A stretch of DNA of 64,000 nucleotides from Nemertoderma westbladi (Eukaryota > Xenacoelomorpha > Nemertodermatida > Nemertodermatidae), in NCBI GenBank assembly GCA_032718475.1, contig JAUCBJ010003419.1:1-64000 (forward strand), given 5' to 3'. The notes under the pieces are model-generated. The model saw only the letters and a program-made list of their open reading frames with translations. It searched no databases and had not been told where the DNA came from. Position numbers and translations under genes: made by a program. Positions 52,545 through 64,000 of the stretch are shown here, in pieces; position 1 is the first letter of the stretch, and every line of letters starts with the position of its first letter.

Positions 52545-55500
52545 GCTGGAGAGTAACTAGTGGCTCCTCGTGTTGGAGATATTTGAACTTGTGGTTCGGG
52601 CAGGAGAGTAACTTGTGGTTCAGGCAGGTGAGTAACTTGTAGCTCGGACAGGAGAGTAACTTGTGGTTCAGGCAGGAGAGTAACTTGTGGTTCGGGCAGG
52701 AGAGTAACTTGTGGTTCGGGCAGGAGAGTAACTTGTAGCTCAGGCAGGAGAGTAACTTGTAGCTCAGGCAGGAGAGTAACTTGTAGCTCAGGCAGGAGAG
52801 TAATTTGCGGTTCGGGCAGGAGAGTAACTTGTAGACCAGGCAGGAGAGTAACTTGTGGTTCGGGCAGGAGAGTAACTTGTGGTTCGGGCAGGAGAGTAAC
52901 TTGTGGTTCGTGCACGAGAGTAACTTGTAGCTCAGGCAGGAGAGTAACTTGTAGCTCAGGCAGGAGAGTAACTTGTAGCTCAGACAGGAGAGTAACTTGC
53001 GGTTTGGGCAGGAGAGTAACTTGTAGACCAGGCAGGAGAGTAACTTGTGGTTCGGGCAGGAGAGTAACTTGTAGCTCAGGCAGGAGAGTAACTTGTAGCT
53101 CAGGCAGGAGAGTAACTTGTAGCTCAGGCAGGAGAGTAACTTGGGGTTCGGGCAGGAGAGTAACTTGTAGACCAGGCAGGAGAGTAACTTGGGGTTCAGG
53201 CAGGAGAGTAACTTGTAGCTTGTACTTGTAACTTGTGGTTCGGGCAGGAGAGTAACTTGTGGTTCGGGCAGGAGTGTAACTTGTAGCTCAGGCAGGAGAG
53301 TAACTTGTAGCTCAGGCAGGAGAGTAACTTGTAGCTCAGGCAGGAGAGTAACTTGCGGTTCGGGCAGGAGAGTAACTTGTAGACCAGGCAGGAGAGTAAC
53401 TTGGGGTTCAGGCAGGAGAGTAACTTGTAGCTCAGGCAGGAGAGTAACTTGTAGACCAGGCAGGGGAGTAACTTGGGGTTCGGGCAGGAGAGTAACTTGT
53501 GGTTCGTGCACGAGAGTAACTTGTAGCTCAGGCAGGAGAGTAACTTGGAGTTCAGGCAGGAGAGTAACTTGTGGTTCGGGCAGGAGAGTAACTTGTGGTT
53601 CGAGCAGGAGAGTAACTTGTAGCTCAGGCAGGAGAGTAACATGTAGCTCAGGCAGGATAGTAACTTTGGGTTCGGGCAGGAGAGTAACTTGGGGTTTGGG
53701 CAGGATAGTAACTTGTAGCTCAGGCAGGAGAGTAACTTGCGGTTCGGGCAGGAGAGTAACTTGTGGTTCGGGCAGGAGAGTAACTTGTGGTTCGGGCAGG
53801 AGAGTAACTTATAGCTCAGGCAGGAGAGTAACTTGTAGCTCAGGCAGGAGAATAACTTGTAGCTCAGGCAGGAGAGCAACTTGCGGTTCGGGCAGGAGAG
53901 TAACTTGTAGAACAGGCAGGAGAGTAACTTGGGGTTCAGGCAGGAGAGTAACTTGTAGCTCAGGCAGGAGAGTAACTTGTAGACCAGGCAGGGGAGTAAC
54001 TTGGGGTTCGGGCAGGAGAGTAACTTGTGGTTCGTGCACGAGAGTAACTTGTAGCTCAGGCAGGAGAGTAACTTGGGGTTCGGGCAGGAGAGTAACTTGT
54101 AGACCAGGCAGGAGAGTAACTCGGGGTTTGGGCAGGAGAGTAACTTGTAGCTCAGGCAGGAGAGTAACTTGGGGTTCAGGCAGGAGAGTAACTCGGGGTT
54201 CGGGCAGGAGAGTAACTTGGGGTTCGGGCAGGAGAGTAACTTGTAGACCAGGCAGGAGAGTAACTTGGGGTTCGGGCAGGAGAGTAACTTGTGGTTCAGG
54301 CAGGAGAGTAACTTGTGGTTCATGCACGAGAGTAACTTGGGGTTCAGGCAGGAGAGTAACTTGTGGTTCAGACAGGAGAGTAACTTGTGGTTCGGGCAGG
54401 AGAGTAACTTGTGGTTCGGGCATGAGAGTAACTTGTGGTTTGGACAGGAGAGTAACTTGTAGCTCAGGCAGGAGAGTAACTTGGGGTTCTGGCAGGAGAG
54501 TAACTTGTAGCTTGTGAAGGAGAGTAACTTGTAGCTCAGGCAGGAGAGTAACGTGTAGCTCAGACAGGAGAGTAACTTGTGGTTCATGCAGGATAGTAAC
54601 TTGGGCTTCGGGCAGGAGAGTAACTTGTAGCTCAGGCAGGAGAGTAACTCGGAGTTCGGGCAGGAGAGTAACTTGTAGCTCAGGAAGGAGAGTAAGTTGG
54701 GGTTCAGGCAGGAGAGTAACTCAGGGTTCGGGCAGGAGAGTAACTTGTGGTTCAGGCAGGAGAGTAACTTGTAGCTCGGACAGGAGAGTAACTTGTGGTT
54801 CAGGAAGGAGAGTAACTTGTGGTTTGAGCAGGAGCGTAACATGTGGTTCGGGCAGGAGAGTAACTTGTAGCTCAGGCAGGAGAGTAACTTGTAGCTCAGG
54901 CAGGAGAGTAACTTGTAGCTCAGGCAGGAGAGTAACTTGGGGTTCAGGCAGGAGAGTAACTTGTGGTTCAGGCAGGAGAGTAACTTGGGGTTCAGGCAGG
55001 AGAGAAACTTGTGGTTTGGGCAGGAGAGTAACTTGTGGTTCGGGCAGGAGAGTAACTTGTGGTTCGTGCACGAGAGTAACTTGTAGCTCAGGCAGGAGAG
55101 TAACTTGCGGTTCGGGCAGGAGAGTAACTTGTGGTTCGGGCAGGAGAGTAACTTGTGGTTCAGGCAGGAGAGTAACTTGTAGCTCAGACAGGAGAGTAAC
55201 TTGTAGCTCAGGCAGGAGAATAACTTGTAGCTCAGGCAGGAGAGAAACTTGCGGTTCGGGCAGAAGAGTAACTTGTAGACCAGGCAGGAGAGTAACTTGG
55301 GGTTCAGGCAGGAGAGTAACTTGTAGACCAGGCAGGGGAGCAACTTGGGGTTCGGGCAGGAGAGTAACTTGTGGTTCGGGCAGGAGAGTAACTTGTAGCT
55401 CAGGCAGGAGAGTAAGTTGGGGTTCGGGCAGGAGAGTAACTTGTAGACCAGGCAGGAGAGTAACTCGGGGTTAGGGCAGGAGAGTAACTTGTAGCTCAGG

Positions 55501-58500
55501 CAGGAGAGTAACTCGGGGTTCGGGCAGGAGAGTAACTTGGGGTTCGGGCAGGAGAGTAACTTGTAGACCAGGCAGGAGAGTAACTTGGGGTTCAGGCATG
55601 AGAGTAACTCAGGGTTTGGGCAGGAGAGTAACTTGGGGTTCGGGCAGGAGAGTAACTTGTGGTTCAGGCAGGAGAGTAACTTGTGGTTCATGCACGAGAG
55701 TAACTTGGGGTTCAGGCAGGAGAGTAACTTGTGGTTCAGACAGGAGAGTAACTTGTGGTTCGGGCAGGAGAGTAACTTGTGGTTCGGGCAGGAGAGTAAC
55801 TTGTGGTTCGTGCAGGAGAGTAACTTGTAGCTCAGGCAAGAGAGTAACTCGGGGTTCAGGCAGGAGAGTAACTTTTAGACCAGGCAGGAGAGTAACTTGG
55901 GGTTCGGGCAGGAGAGTAACTTGTGGTTCGGGCAGGAGTGTAATTTGTGGTTCGTGCAGGAGAGTAACTTGGGGTTCAGACAGGATAGTAACTTGTGGTT
56001 CATGCACAAGAGTAACTTGGGGTTCAGGCAGGAGAGTAACTTGTGGTTCAGACAGGAGAGTAACTTGTGGTTCGGGCAGGAGAGTAACTTGTGGTTCGGG
56101 CAGGAGAGTAACTTGTGGTTCGTGCAGGAGAGTAACTTGTAGAACAGGCAGGAGAGTAACTTGGGGTTCGGGCATGAGAGTAACTTGTGGTTTGGACAGG
56201 AGAGTAACTTGTAGCTCAGGCAGGAGAGTAACTTGGGGTTCTGGCAGGAGAGTAACTTGTAGCTTGTGAAGGAGAGTAACTTGTAGCTCAGGCAGGAGAG
56301 TAACGTGTAGCTCAGGCAGGAGAGTAACTTGTGGTTCATGCAGGATAGTAACTTGGGCTTCGGGCAGGAGAGTAACTTGTAGCTCAGGCAGGAGAGTAAC
56401 TTGGGATTCGGGCAGGAGAGTAACTTGTAAACCAGACAGGAGAGTAACCCGGGGTTCGGGCAGGAGAGTAACTTGTAGGTCAGGAAGGAGAGTATGTTGG
56501 GGTTCAGGCAGGATAGTAACTCAGGGTTCGGGCAGGAGAGTAACTTTGGGTTTGGGCAGGAGAGTAACTTGTAGACCAGGCAGGAGAGTAACTTGGGGTT
56601 CAGGCAGGAGAGTAACTCAGGGTTCGGGCAGGAGAGTAACTTGGGGTTCGGGCAGGAGAGTAACTTGTGGTTCAGGCAGGAGAGTAACTTGTGGTTCATG
56701 CACGAGAGTAACTTAGGGTTCAGGCAGGAGAGTAACTTGTGGTTCAGACAGGAGAGTAACTTGTGGTTCGGGCAGGAGAGTAACTTGTGGTTCGGGCAGG
56801 AGAGTAACTTATGGTTCGTGCAGGAGAGTAACTTGTAGCTCAGGCAAGAGAGTAACTCGGGCTTCGGGCAGGAGAGTAACTTGTAGACCAGGCAGGATAG
56901 TAACTTGTGGTTCGGGCAGGAGAGTAATTTGTGGTTCGTGCAGGAGAGTAACTTGGGGTTCAGGCAGGATAGTAACTTGTGGTTTGGGCAGGAGAGTAAC
57001 TTGTAGCTCAGGCAGGAGAGTAACTTGGGGTTCGGGCAGGAGAGTAACTTGTAGCTCAGACAGGAGAGTAACGTGTAGCTCAGGCAGGAGAGTAACTTGT
57101 AGCTCAGGCAGAGAGTAACTTGGGTTTAGGGCAGGAGAGTAACTTTGTAGACCAGGCAGGAGAGTAACTGGGGGTTCGGGCAGGAAAGAAACTTGTAGCT
57201 CGGGCAGGTGAGTAACTTCTAGCTCAGGCAGGAGAGTAACTTGGGGTTCGGGCAGGAGAGTAACTTGGGGTTCGGATAGGAGAGTAACTTGTGGTTCGTG
57301 CAGGAGAGTAACTTGTAGCTCAGGCAGGAGAGTAACTTGGGGTTTGGGCAGGAGAGTAACTTGTAGCTCAGGCAGGAGAGTAACTTGTAGCTCAGGCAGG
57401 AGAGTAACTTGCAGTTCGGGCAGGAGAGTAACTTGTAGACCAGGCAGGAGAGTAACTTGGGGTTCGGGCAGGAGAGTAACTTGTAGAACAGGCAGGAGAG
57501 TAACTTGTAGACCAGGCAGGGGAGTAACTTGGGGTTCGGGCAGGAGAGTAACTTGTGGTTCGTGCACGAGAGTAACTTGTAGCTCAGGCAGGAGAGTAAC
57601 TTGGGGTTCGGGCAGGAGAGTAACTTGTAGACCAGGCAGGAGAGTAACTCGGGGTTTGGGCAGGAGAGTAACTTGTAGCTCAGGCAGGAGAGTAACTTGG
57701 GGTTCAGGCAGGAGAGTAACTCGGGGTTCGGGCAGGAGAGTAACTTGGGGTTCGGGCAGGAGAGTAACTTGTAGACCAGGCAGGAGAGTAACTTGGGGTT
57801 CGGGCAGGAGAGTAACTTGTGGTTCAGGCAGGAGAGTAACTTGTGGTTCATGCACGAGAGTAACTTGGGGTTCAGGCAGGAGAGTAACTTGTGGTTCAGA
57901 CAGGAGAGTAACTTGTGGTTCGGGCAGGAGAGTAACTTGTGGTTCGGGCATGAGAGTAACTTGTGGTTCGGGCAGGAGAGTAACTTGTAGCTCAGGCAGG
58001 AGAGTAACTTGTAGCTCAGGCAGGATAATAACTTGTAGCTCAGGCAGGAGAGCAACTTGCGGTTCGGGCAGGAGAGTAACTTGTAGAACAGGCAGGAGAG
58101 TAACTTGGGGTTCAGGCAGGAGAGTAACTTGTAGCTCAGGCAGGAGAGTAACTTGTAGACCAGGCAGGGGAGTAACTTGGGGTTCGGGCAGGAGAGTAAC
58201 TTGTGGTTCGTGCACGAGAGTAACTTGTAGCTCAGGCAGGAGAGTAACTTGGGGTTCGGGCAGGAGAGTAACTTGTAGACCAGGCAGGAGAGTAACTCGG
58301 GGTTTGGGCAGGAGAGTAACTTGTAGCTCAGGCAGGAGAGTAACTTGGGGTTCAGGCAGGAGAGTAACTCGGGGTTCGGGCAGGAGAGTAACTTGGGGTT
58401 CGGGCAGGAGAGTAACTTGTAGACCAGGCAGGAGAGTAACTTGGGGTTCGGGCAGGAGAGTAACTTGTGGTTCAGGCAGGAGAGTAACTTGTGGTTCATG

Positions 58501-61500
58501 CACGAGAGTAACTTGGGGTTCAGGCAGGAGAGTAACTTGTGGTTCAGACAGGAGAGTAACTTGTGGTTCGGGCAGGAGAGTAACTTGTGGTTCGGGCATG
58601 AGAGTAACTTGTGGTTTGGACAGGAGAGTAACTTGTAGCTCAGGCAGGAGAGTAACTTGGGGTTCTGGCAGGAGAGTAACTTGTAGCTTGTGAAGGAGAG
58701 TAACTTGTAGCTCAGGCAGGAGAGTAACGTGTAGCTCAGACAGGAGAGTAACTTGTGGTTCATGCAGGATAGTAACTTGGGCTTCGGGCAGGAGAGTAAC
58801 TTTTAGACCAGGCAGGAGAGTAACTTGGGGTTCGGGCAGGAGAGTAACTTGTGGTTCGGGCAGGAGTGTAATTTGTGGTTCGTGCAGGAGAGTAACTTGG
58901 GGTTCAGACAGGATAGTAACTTGTGGTTCATGCACAAGAGTAACTTGGGGTTCAGGCAGGAGAGTAACTTGTGGTTCAGACAAGAGAGTAACTTGTGGTT
59001 CGGGCAGGAGAGTAACTTGTGGTTCGGGCAGGAGAGTAACTTGTGGTTCATGCAGGAGAGTAACTTGTAGAACAGGCAGGAGAGTAACTTGGGGTTCGGG
59101 CATGAGAGTAACTTGTGGTTTGGACAGGAGAGTAACTTGTAGCTCAGGCAGGAGAGTAACTTGGGGTTCTGGCAGGAGAGTAACTTGTAGCTTGTGAAGG
59201 AGAGTAACTTGTAGCTCAGGCAGGAGAGTAACGTGTAGCTCAGGCAGGAGAGTAACTTGTGGTTCATGCAGGATAGTAACTTGGGCTTCGGGCAGGAGAG
59301 TAACTTGTAGCTCAGGCAGGAGAGTAACTTGGGATTCGGGCAGGAGAGTAACTTGTAGGTCAGGAAGGAGAGTAAGTTGGGGTTCAGGCAGGATAGTAAC
59401 TCAGGGTTCGGGCAGGAGAGTAACTTTGGGTTTGGGCAGGAGAGTAACTTGTAGACCAGGCAGGAGAGTAACTTGGGGTTCAGGCAGGAGAGTAACTTGT
59501 AGCTCAGACAGGAGAGTAATTTGTGGTTCGTGCAGGAGAGTAACTTGGGGTTCAGGCAGGATAGTAACTTGTGGTTTGGGCAGGAGAGTAACTTGTAGCT
59601 CAGGCAGGAGAGTAACTTGGGGTTCGGGCAGGAGAGTAACTTGTAGCTCAGACAGGAGAGTAACGTGTAGCTCAGGCAGGAGAGTAACTTGTAGCTCAGG
59701 CAGAGAGTAACTTGGGTTTAGGGCAGGAGAGTAACTTTGTAGACCAGGCAGGAGAGTAACTGGGGGTTCGGGCAGGAAAGAAACTTGTAGCTCGGGCAGG
59801 TGAGTAACTTCTAGCTCAGGCAGGAGAGTAACTTGGGGTTCGGGCAGGAGAGTAACTTGGGGTTCGGATAGGAGAGTAACTTGTGGTTCGTGCAGGAGAG
59901 TAACTTGTAGCTCAGGCAGGAGAGTAACTTGGGGTTTGGGCAGGAGAGTAACTTGTAGCTCAGGCAGGAGAGTAACTTGTAGCTCAGGCAGGAGAGTAAC
60001 TTGCAGTTCGGGCAGGAGAGTAACTTGTAGACCAGGCAGGAGAGTAACTTGGGGTTCGGGCAGGAGAGTAACTTGTAGAACAGGCAGGAGAGTAACTTGT
60101 AGACCAGGCAGGGGAGTAACTTGGGGTTCGGGCAGGAGAGTAACTTGTGGTTCGTGCACGAGAGTAACTTGTAGCTCAGGCAGGAGAGTAACTTGGGGTT
60201 CGGGCAGGAGAGTAACTTGTAGACCAGGCAGGAGAGTAACTCGGGGTTTGGGCAGGAGAGTAACTTGTAGCTCAGGCAGGAGAGTAACTTGGGGTTCAGG
60301 CAGGAGAGTAACTCGGGGTTCGGGCAGGAGAGTAACTTGGGGTTCGGGCAGGAGAGTAACTTGTAGACCAGGCAGGAGAGTAACTTGGGGTTCGGGCAGG
60401 AGAGTAACTTGTGGTTCAGGCAGGAGAGTAACTTGTGGTTCATGCACGAGAGTAACTTGGGGTTCAGGCAGGAGAGTAACTTGTGGTTCAGACAGGAGAG
60501 TAACTTGTGGTTCGGGCAGGAGAGTAACTTGTGGTTCGGGCATGAGAGTAACTTGTGGTTCGGGCAGGAGAGTAACTTGTAGCTCAGGCAGGAGAGTAAC
60601 TTGTAGCTCAGGCAGGAGAATAACTTGTAGCTCAGGCAGGAGAGCAACTTGCGGTTCGGGCAGGAGAGTAACTTGTAGAACAGGCAGGAGAGTAACTTGG
60701 GGTTCAGGCAGGAGAGTAACTTGTAGCTCAGGCAGGAGAGTAACTTGTAGACCAGGCAGGGGAGTAACTTGGGGTTCGGGCAGGAGAGTAACTTGTGGTT
60801 CGTGCACGAGAGTAACTTGTAGCTCAGGCAGGAGAGTAACTTGGGGTTCGGGCAGGAGAGTAACTTGTAGACCAGGCAGGAGAGTAACTCGGGGTTTGGG
60901 CAGGAGAGTAACTTGTAGCTCAGGCAGGAGAGTAACTTGGGGTTCAGGCAGGAGAGTAACTCGGGGTTCGGGCAGGAGAGTAACTTGGGGTTCGGGCAGG
61001 AGAGTAACTTGTAGACCAGGCAGGAGAGTAACTTGGGGTTCGGGCAGGAGAGTAACTTGTGGTTCAGGCAGGAGAGTAACTTGTGGTTCATGCACGAGAG
61101 TAACTTGGGGTTCAGGCAGGAGAGTAACTTGTGGTTCAGACAGGAGAGTAACTTGTGGTTCGGGCAGGAGAGTAACTTGTGGTTCGGGCATGAGAGTAAC
61201 TTGTGGTTTGGACAGGAGAGTAACTTGTAGCTCAGGCAGGAGAGTAACTTGGGGTTCTGGCAGGAGAGTAACTTGTAGCTTGTGAAGGAGAGTAACTTGT
61301 AGCTCAGGCAGGAGAGTAACGTGTAGCTCAGACAGGAGAGTAACTTGTGGTTCATGCAGGATAGTAACTTGGGCTTCGGGCAGGAGAGTAACTTGTAGCT
61401 CAGGCAGGAGAGTAACTCGGAGTTCGGGCAGGAGAGTAACTTGTAGCTCAGGAAGGAGAGTAAGTTGGGGTTCAGGCAGGAGAGTAACTCAGGGTTCGGG

Positions 61501-64000
61501 CAGGAGAGTAACTTGTGGTTCAGGCAGGAGAGTAACTTGTAGCTCGGACAGGAGAGTAACTTGTGGTTCAGGAAGGAGAGTAACTTGTGGTTTGAGCAGG
61601 AGCGTAACATGTGGTTCGGGCAGGAGAGTAACTTGTAGCTCAGGCAGGAGAGTAACTTGTAGCTCAGGCAGGAGAGTAACTTGTAGCTCAGGCAGGAGAG
61701 TAACTTGGGGTTCAGGCAGGAGAGTAACTTGTGGTTCAGGCAGGAGAGTAACTTGGGGTTCAGGCAGGAGAGAAACTTGTGGTTTGGGCAGGAGAGTAAC
61801 TTGTGGTTCGGGCAGGAGAGTAACTTGTGGTTCGTGCACGAGAGTAACTTGTAGCTCAGGCAGGAGAGTAACTTGCGGTTCGGGCAGGAGAGTAACTTGT
61901 GGTTCGGGCAGGAGAGTAACTTGTGGTTCAGGCAGGAGAGTAACTTGTAGCTCAGACAGGAGAGTAACTTGTAGCTCAGGCAGGAGAATAACTTGTAGCT
62001 CAGGCAGGAGAGAAACTTGCGGTTCGGGCAGAAGAGTAACTTGTAGACCAGGCAGGAGAGTAACTTGGGGTTCAGGCAGGAGAGTAACTTGTAGACCAGG
62101 CAGGGGAGTAACTTGGGGTTCGGGCAGGAGAGTAACTTGTGGTTCGGGCAGGAGAGTAACTTGTAGCTCAGGCAGGAGAGTAAGTTGGGGTTCGGGCAGG
62201 AGAGTAACTTGTAGACCAGGCAGGAGAGTAACTCGGGGTTAGGGCAGGAGAGTAACTTGTAGCTCAGGCAGGAGAGTAACTCGGGGTTCGGGCAGGAGAG
62301 TAACTTGGGGTTCGGGCAGGAGAGTAACTTGTAGACCAGGCAGGAGAGTAACTTGGGGTTCAGGCATGAGAGTAACTCAGGGTTTGGGCAGGAGAGTAAC
62401 TTGGGGTTCGGGCAGGAGAGTAACTTGTGGTTCAGGCAGGAGAGTAACTTGTGGTTCATGCACGAGAGTAACTTGGGGTTCAGGCAGGAGAGTAACTTGT
62501 GGTTCGGGCAGGAGAGTAACTTGTGGTTCGTGCAGGAGAGTAACTTGTAGCTCAGGCAAGAGAGTAACTCGGGGTTCAGGCAGGAGAGTAACTTTTAGAC
62601 CAGGCAGGAGAGTAACTTGGGGTTCGGGCAGGAGAGTAACTTGTGGTTCGGGCAGGAGTGTAATTTGTGGTTCGTGCAGGAGAGTAACTTGGGGTTCAGA
62701 CAGGATAGTAACTTGTGGTTCATGCACAAGAGTAACTTGGGGTTCAGGCAGGAGAGTAACTTGTGGTTCAGACAGGAGAGTAACTTGTGGTTCGGGCAGG
62801 AGAGTAACTTGTGGTTCGGGCAGGAGAGTAACTTGTGGTTCGTGCAGGAGAGTAACTTGTAGCTCAGGCAAGAGAGTAACTCGGGGTTCAGGCAGGAGAG
62901 TAACTTTTAGACCAGGCAGGAGAGTAACTTGGGGTTCGGGCAGGAGAGTAACTTGTGGTTCGGGCAGGAGTGTAATTTGTGGTTCGTGCAGGAGAGTAAC
63001 TTGGGGTTCAGACAGGATAGTAACTTGTGGTTCATGCACAAGAGTAACTTGGGGTTCAGGCAGGAGAGTAACTTGTGGTTCAGACAAGAGAGTAACTTGT
63101 GGTTCGGGCAGGAGAGTAACTTGTGGTTCGGGCAGGAGAGTAACTTGTGGTTCATGCAGGAGAGTAACTTGTAGAACAGGCAGGAGAGTAACTTGGGGTT
63201 CGGGCATGAGAGTAACTTGTGGTTTGGACAGGAGAGTAACTTGTAGCTCAGGCAGGAGAGTAACTTGGGGTTCTGGCAGGAGAGTAACTTGTAGCTTGTG
63301 AAGGAGAGTAACTTGTAGCTCAGGCAGGAGAGTAACGTGTAGCTCAGGCAGGAGAGTAACTTGTGGTTCATGCAGGATAGTAACTTGGGCTTCGGGCAGG
63401 AGAGTAACTTGTAGCTCAGGCAGGAGAGTAACTTGGGATTCGGGCAGGAGAGTAACTTGTAGGTCAGGAAGGAGAGTAAGTTGGGGTTCAGGCAGGATAG
63501 TAACTCAGGGTTCGGGCAGGAGAGTAACTTTGGGTTTGGGCAGGAGAGTAACTTGTAGACCAGGCAGGAGAGTAACTTGGGGTTCAGGCAGGAGAGTAAC
63601 TCAGGGTTCGGGCAGGAGAGTAACTTGGGGTTCGGGCAGGAGAGTAACTTGTGGTTCAGGCAGGAGAGTAACTTGTGGTTCATGCACGAGAGTAACTTAG
63701 GGTTCAGGCAGGAGAGTAACTTGTGGTTCAGACAGGAGAGTAACTTGTGGTTCGGGCAGGAGAGTAACTTGTGGTTCGGGCAGGAGAGTAACTTATGGTT
63801 CGTGCAGGAGAGTAACTTGTAGCTCAGGCAAGAGAGTAACTCGGGCTTCGGGCAGGAGAGTAACTTGTAGACCAGGCAGGATAGTAACTTGTGGTTCGGG
63901 CAGGAGAGTAATTTGTGGTTCGTGCAGGAGAGTAACTTGGGGTTCAGGCAGGATAGTAACTTGTGGTTTGGGCAGGAGAGTAACTTGTAGCTCAGGCAGG
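52545..64000. repeat. 24-bp minisatellite with higher-order repeats (about 475 units), open at right edge
   Basis: Units of 24 bp have a nearly invariant part, CAGGAGAGTAACTTG, and a variable part drawn from a small set: TAGCTCAGG, TGGTTCGGG, GGGTTCGGG, TAGACCAGG, CGGTTCGGG, TGGTTCATG/CGTG and a few more. A marker variant, CTTGTGAAGG, occurs at 54511, 56263, 58687, 59191, 61279 and 63295, all spaced by exact multiples of 24. Large blocks are duplicated at offsets of 648, 2592 and 6768 bp (27, 108 and 282 units). One out-of-register junction lies at about 53216. Four of six frames stay largely open because 24 is divisible by three; each is cut by scattered stops, so no gene is called. Confidence 0.95.

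Noticed and set aside
53196-62459. Giant minus-strand ORFs of 764, 831 and 882 codons with KLLSC or EPQVTLLP eight-residue repeats, and plus-strand ORFs of up to 449 codons
   Set aside because: They follow from a 24-bp stop-free unit, which keeps four of six frames open at once. Each frame is cut by stops (for example TAA near 53809 and 56809, TGA near 54721 and 59401), no unique flanking exon was seen, and variation does not clearly favour one frame.
52545-64000. A CRISPR-like repeat/spacer array
   Set aside because: The variable part is only about 9 bp, is drawn from a few recurring states, and the genome is eukaryotic; no cas genes are present.

Overview
This is a eukaryotic (metazoan) genomic window, AT-rich, intron-bearing and crowded with transposons. 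The proteins (INTU, axonemal DNAI3/WDR63, an ErbB/EGFR-type receptor tail, CMPK2, a vWA/alpha-kinase) and the repeat style (abundant GGCCTA/TACTGTA words, pearl/Helentron-like elements with 147-bp core repeats and CAGA microsatellite) suggest a marine invertebrate, perhaps a non-vertebrate deuterostome. No species call is possible from the sequence alone.

Layout. 1-9 kb: transposon-rich; a Harbinger-like MITE (136-447), a hAT-like element (1035-3069) that swallowed a piggyBac-like MITE (1608-2584), and a pearl/HINE-like element (about 4320-6890). 10.4-13.3 kb: INTU (minus), a 979-codon uninterrupted ORF, with a 66-bp minisatellite just upstream (13.6-14.45 kb). 15.6-18.1 kb: a two-exon vWA + alpha-kinase gene (minus). 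21.0-28.0 kb: five phase-consistent 3' exons of an ErbB/EGFR-family receptor tyrosine kinase (minus); one lies inside a TA-flanked inverted-repeat element. Its long introns hold a poly-G-ended MITE family and a TIR element with a 45-bp minisatellite. 29.67 kb: a short plus-strand gene for a secreted eight-cysteine peptide. 30-37 kb: a foldback element, a 1.39-kb TIR element, a broken piggyBac transposase and a decayed Ty3/gypsy pol. 38.5-39.7 kb: a single-exon CMPK2-like kinase (plus). 40.0-42.9 kb: a Tc1/mariner relic containing a hAT-like element containing a third TIR element. 44.6-51.7 kb: DNAI3/WDR63 (minus, two exons), with a 1.58-kb TIR element and a second foldback copy in its 4-kb intron. 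52.55 kb to the window end: more than 11 kb of a 24-bp minisatellite with higher-order duplications, about 475 units, running off the right edge.

Function. The five host genes share no evident pathway. INTU (ciliogenesis, CPLANE complex) and DNAI3 (axonemal inner-arm dynein) are both ciliary; CMPK2 makes nucleotides; the ErbB tail is a signalling receptor; the vWA/alpha-kinase has unknown substrates. The points most worth a second look are the 24-bp array, the small cysteine-rich peptide, a GG dinucleotide where a DNAI3 splice donor is expected, a symmetric receptor exon inside a transposon, the three-deep nested transposon, and MITEs whose ends carry long G/C homopolymers.
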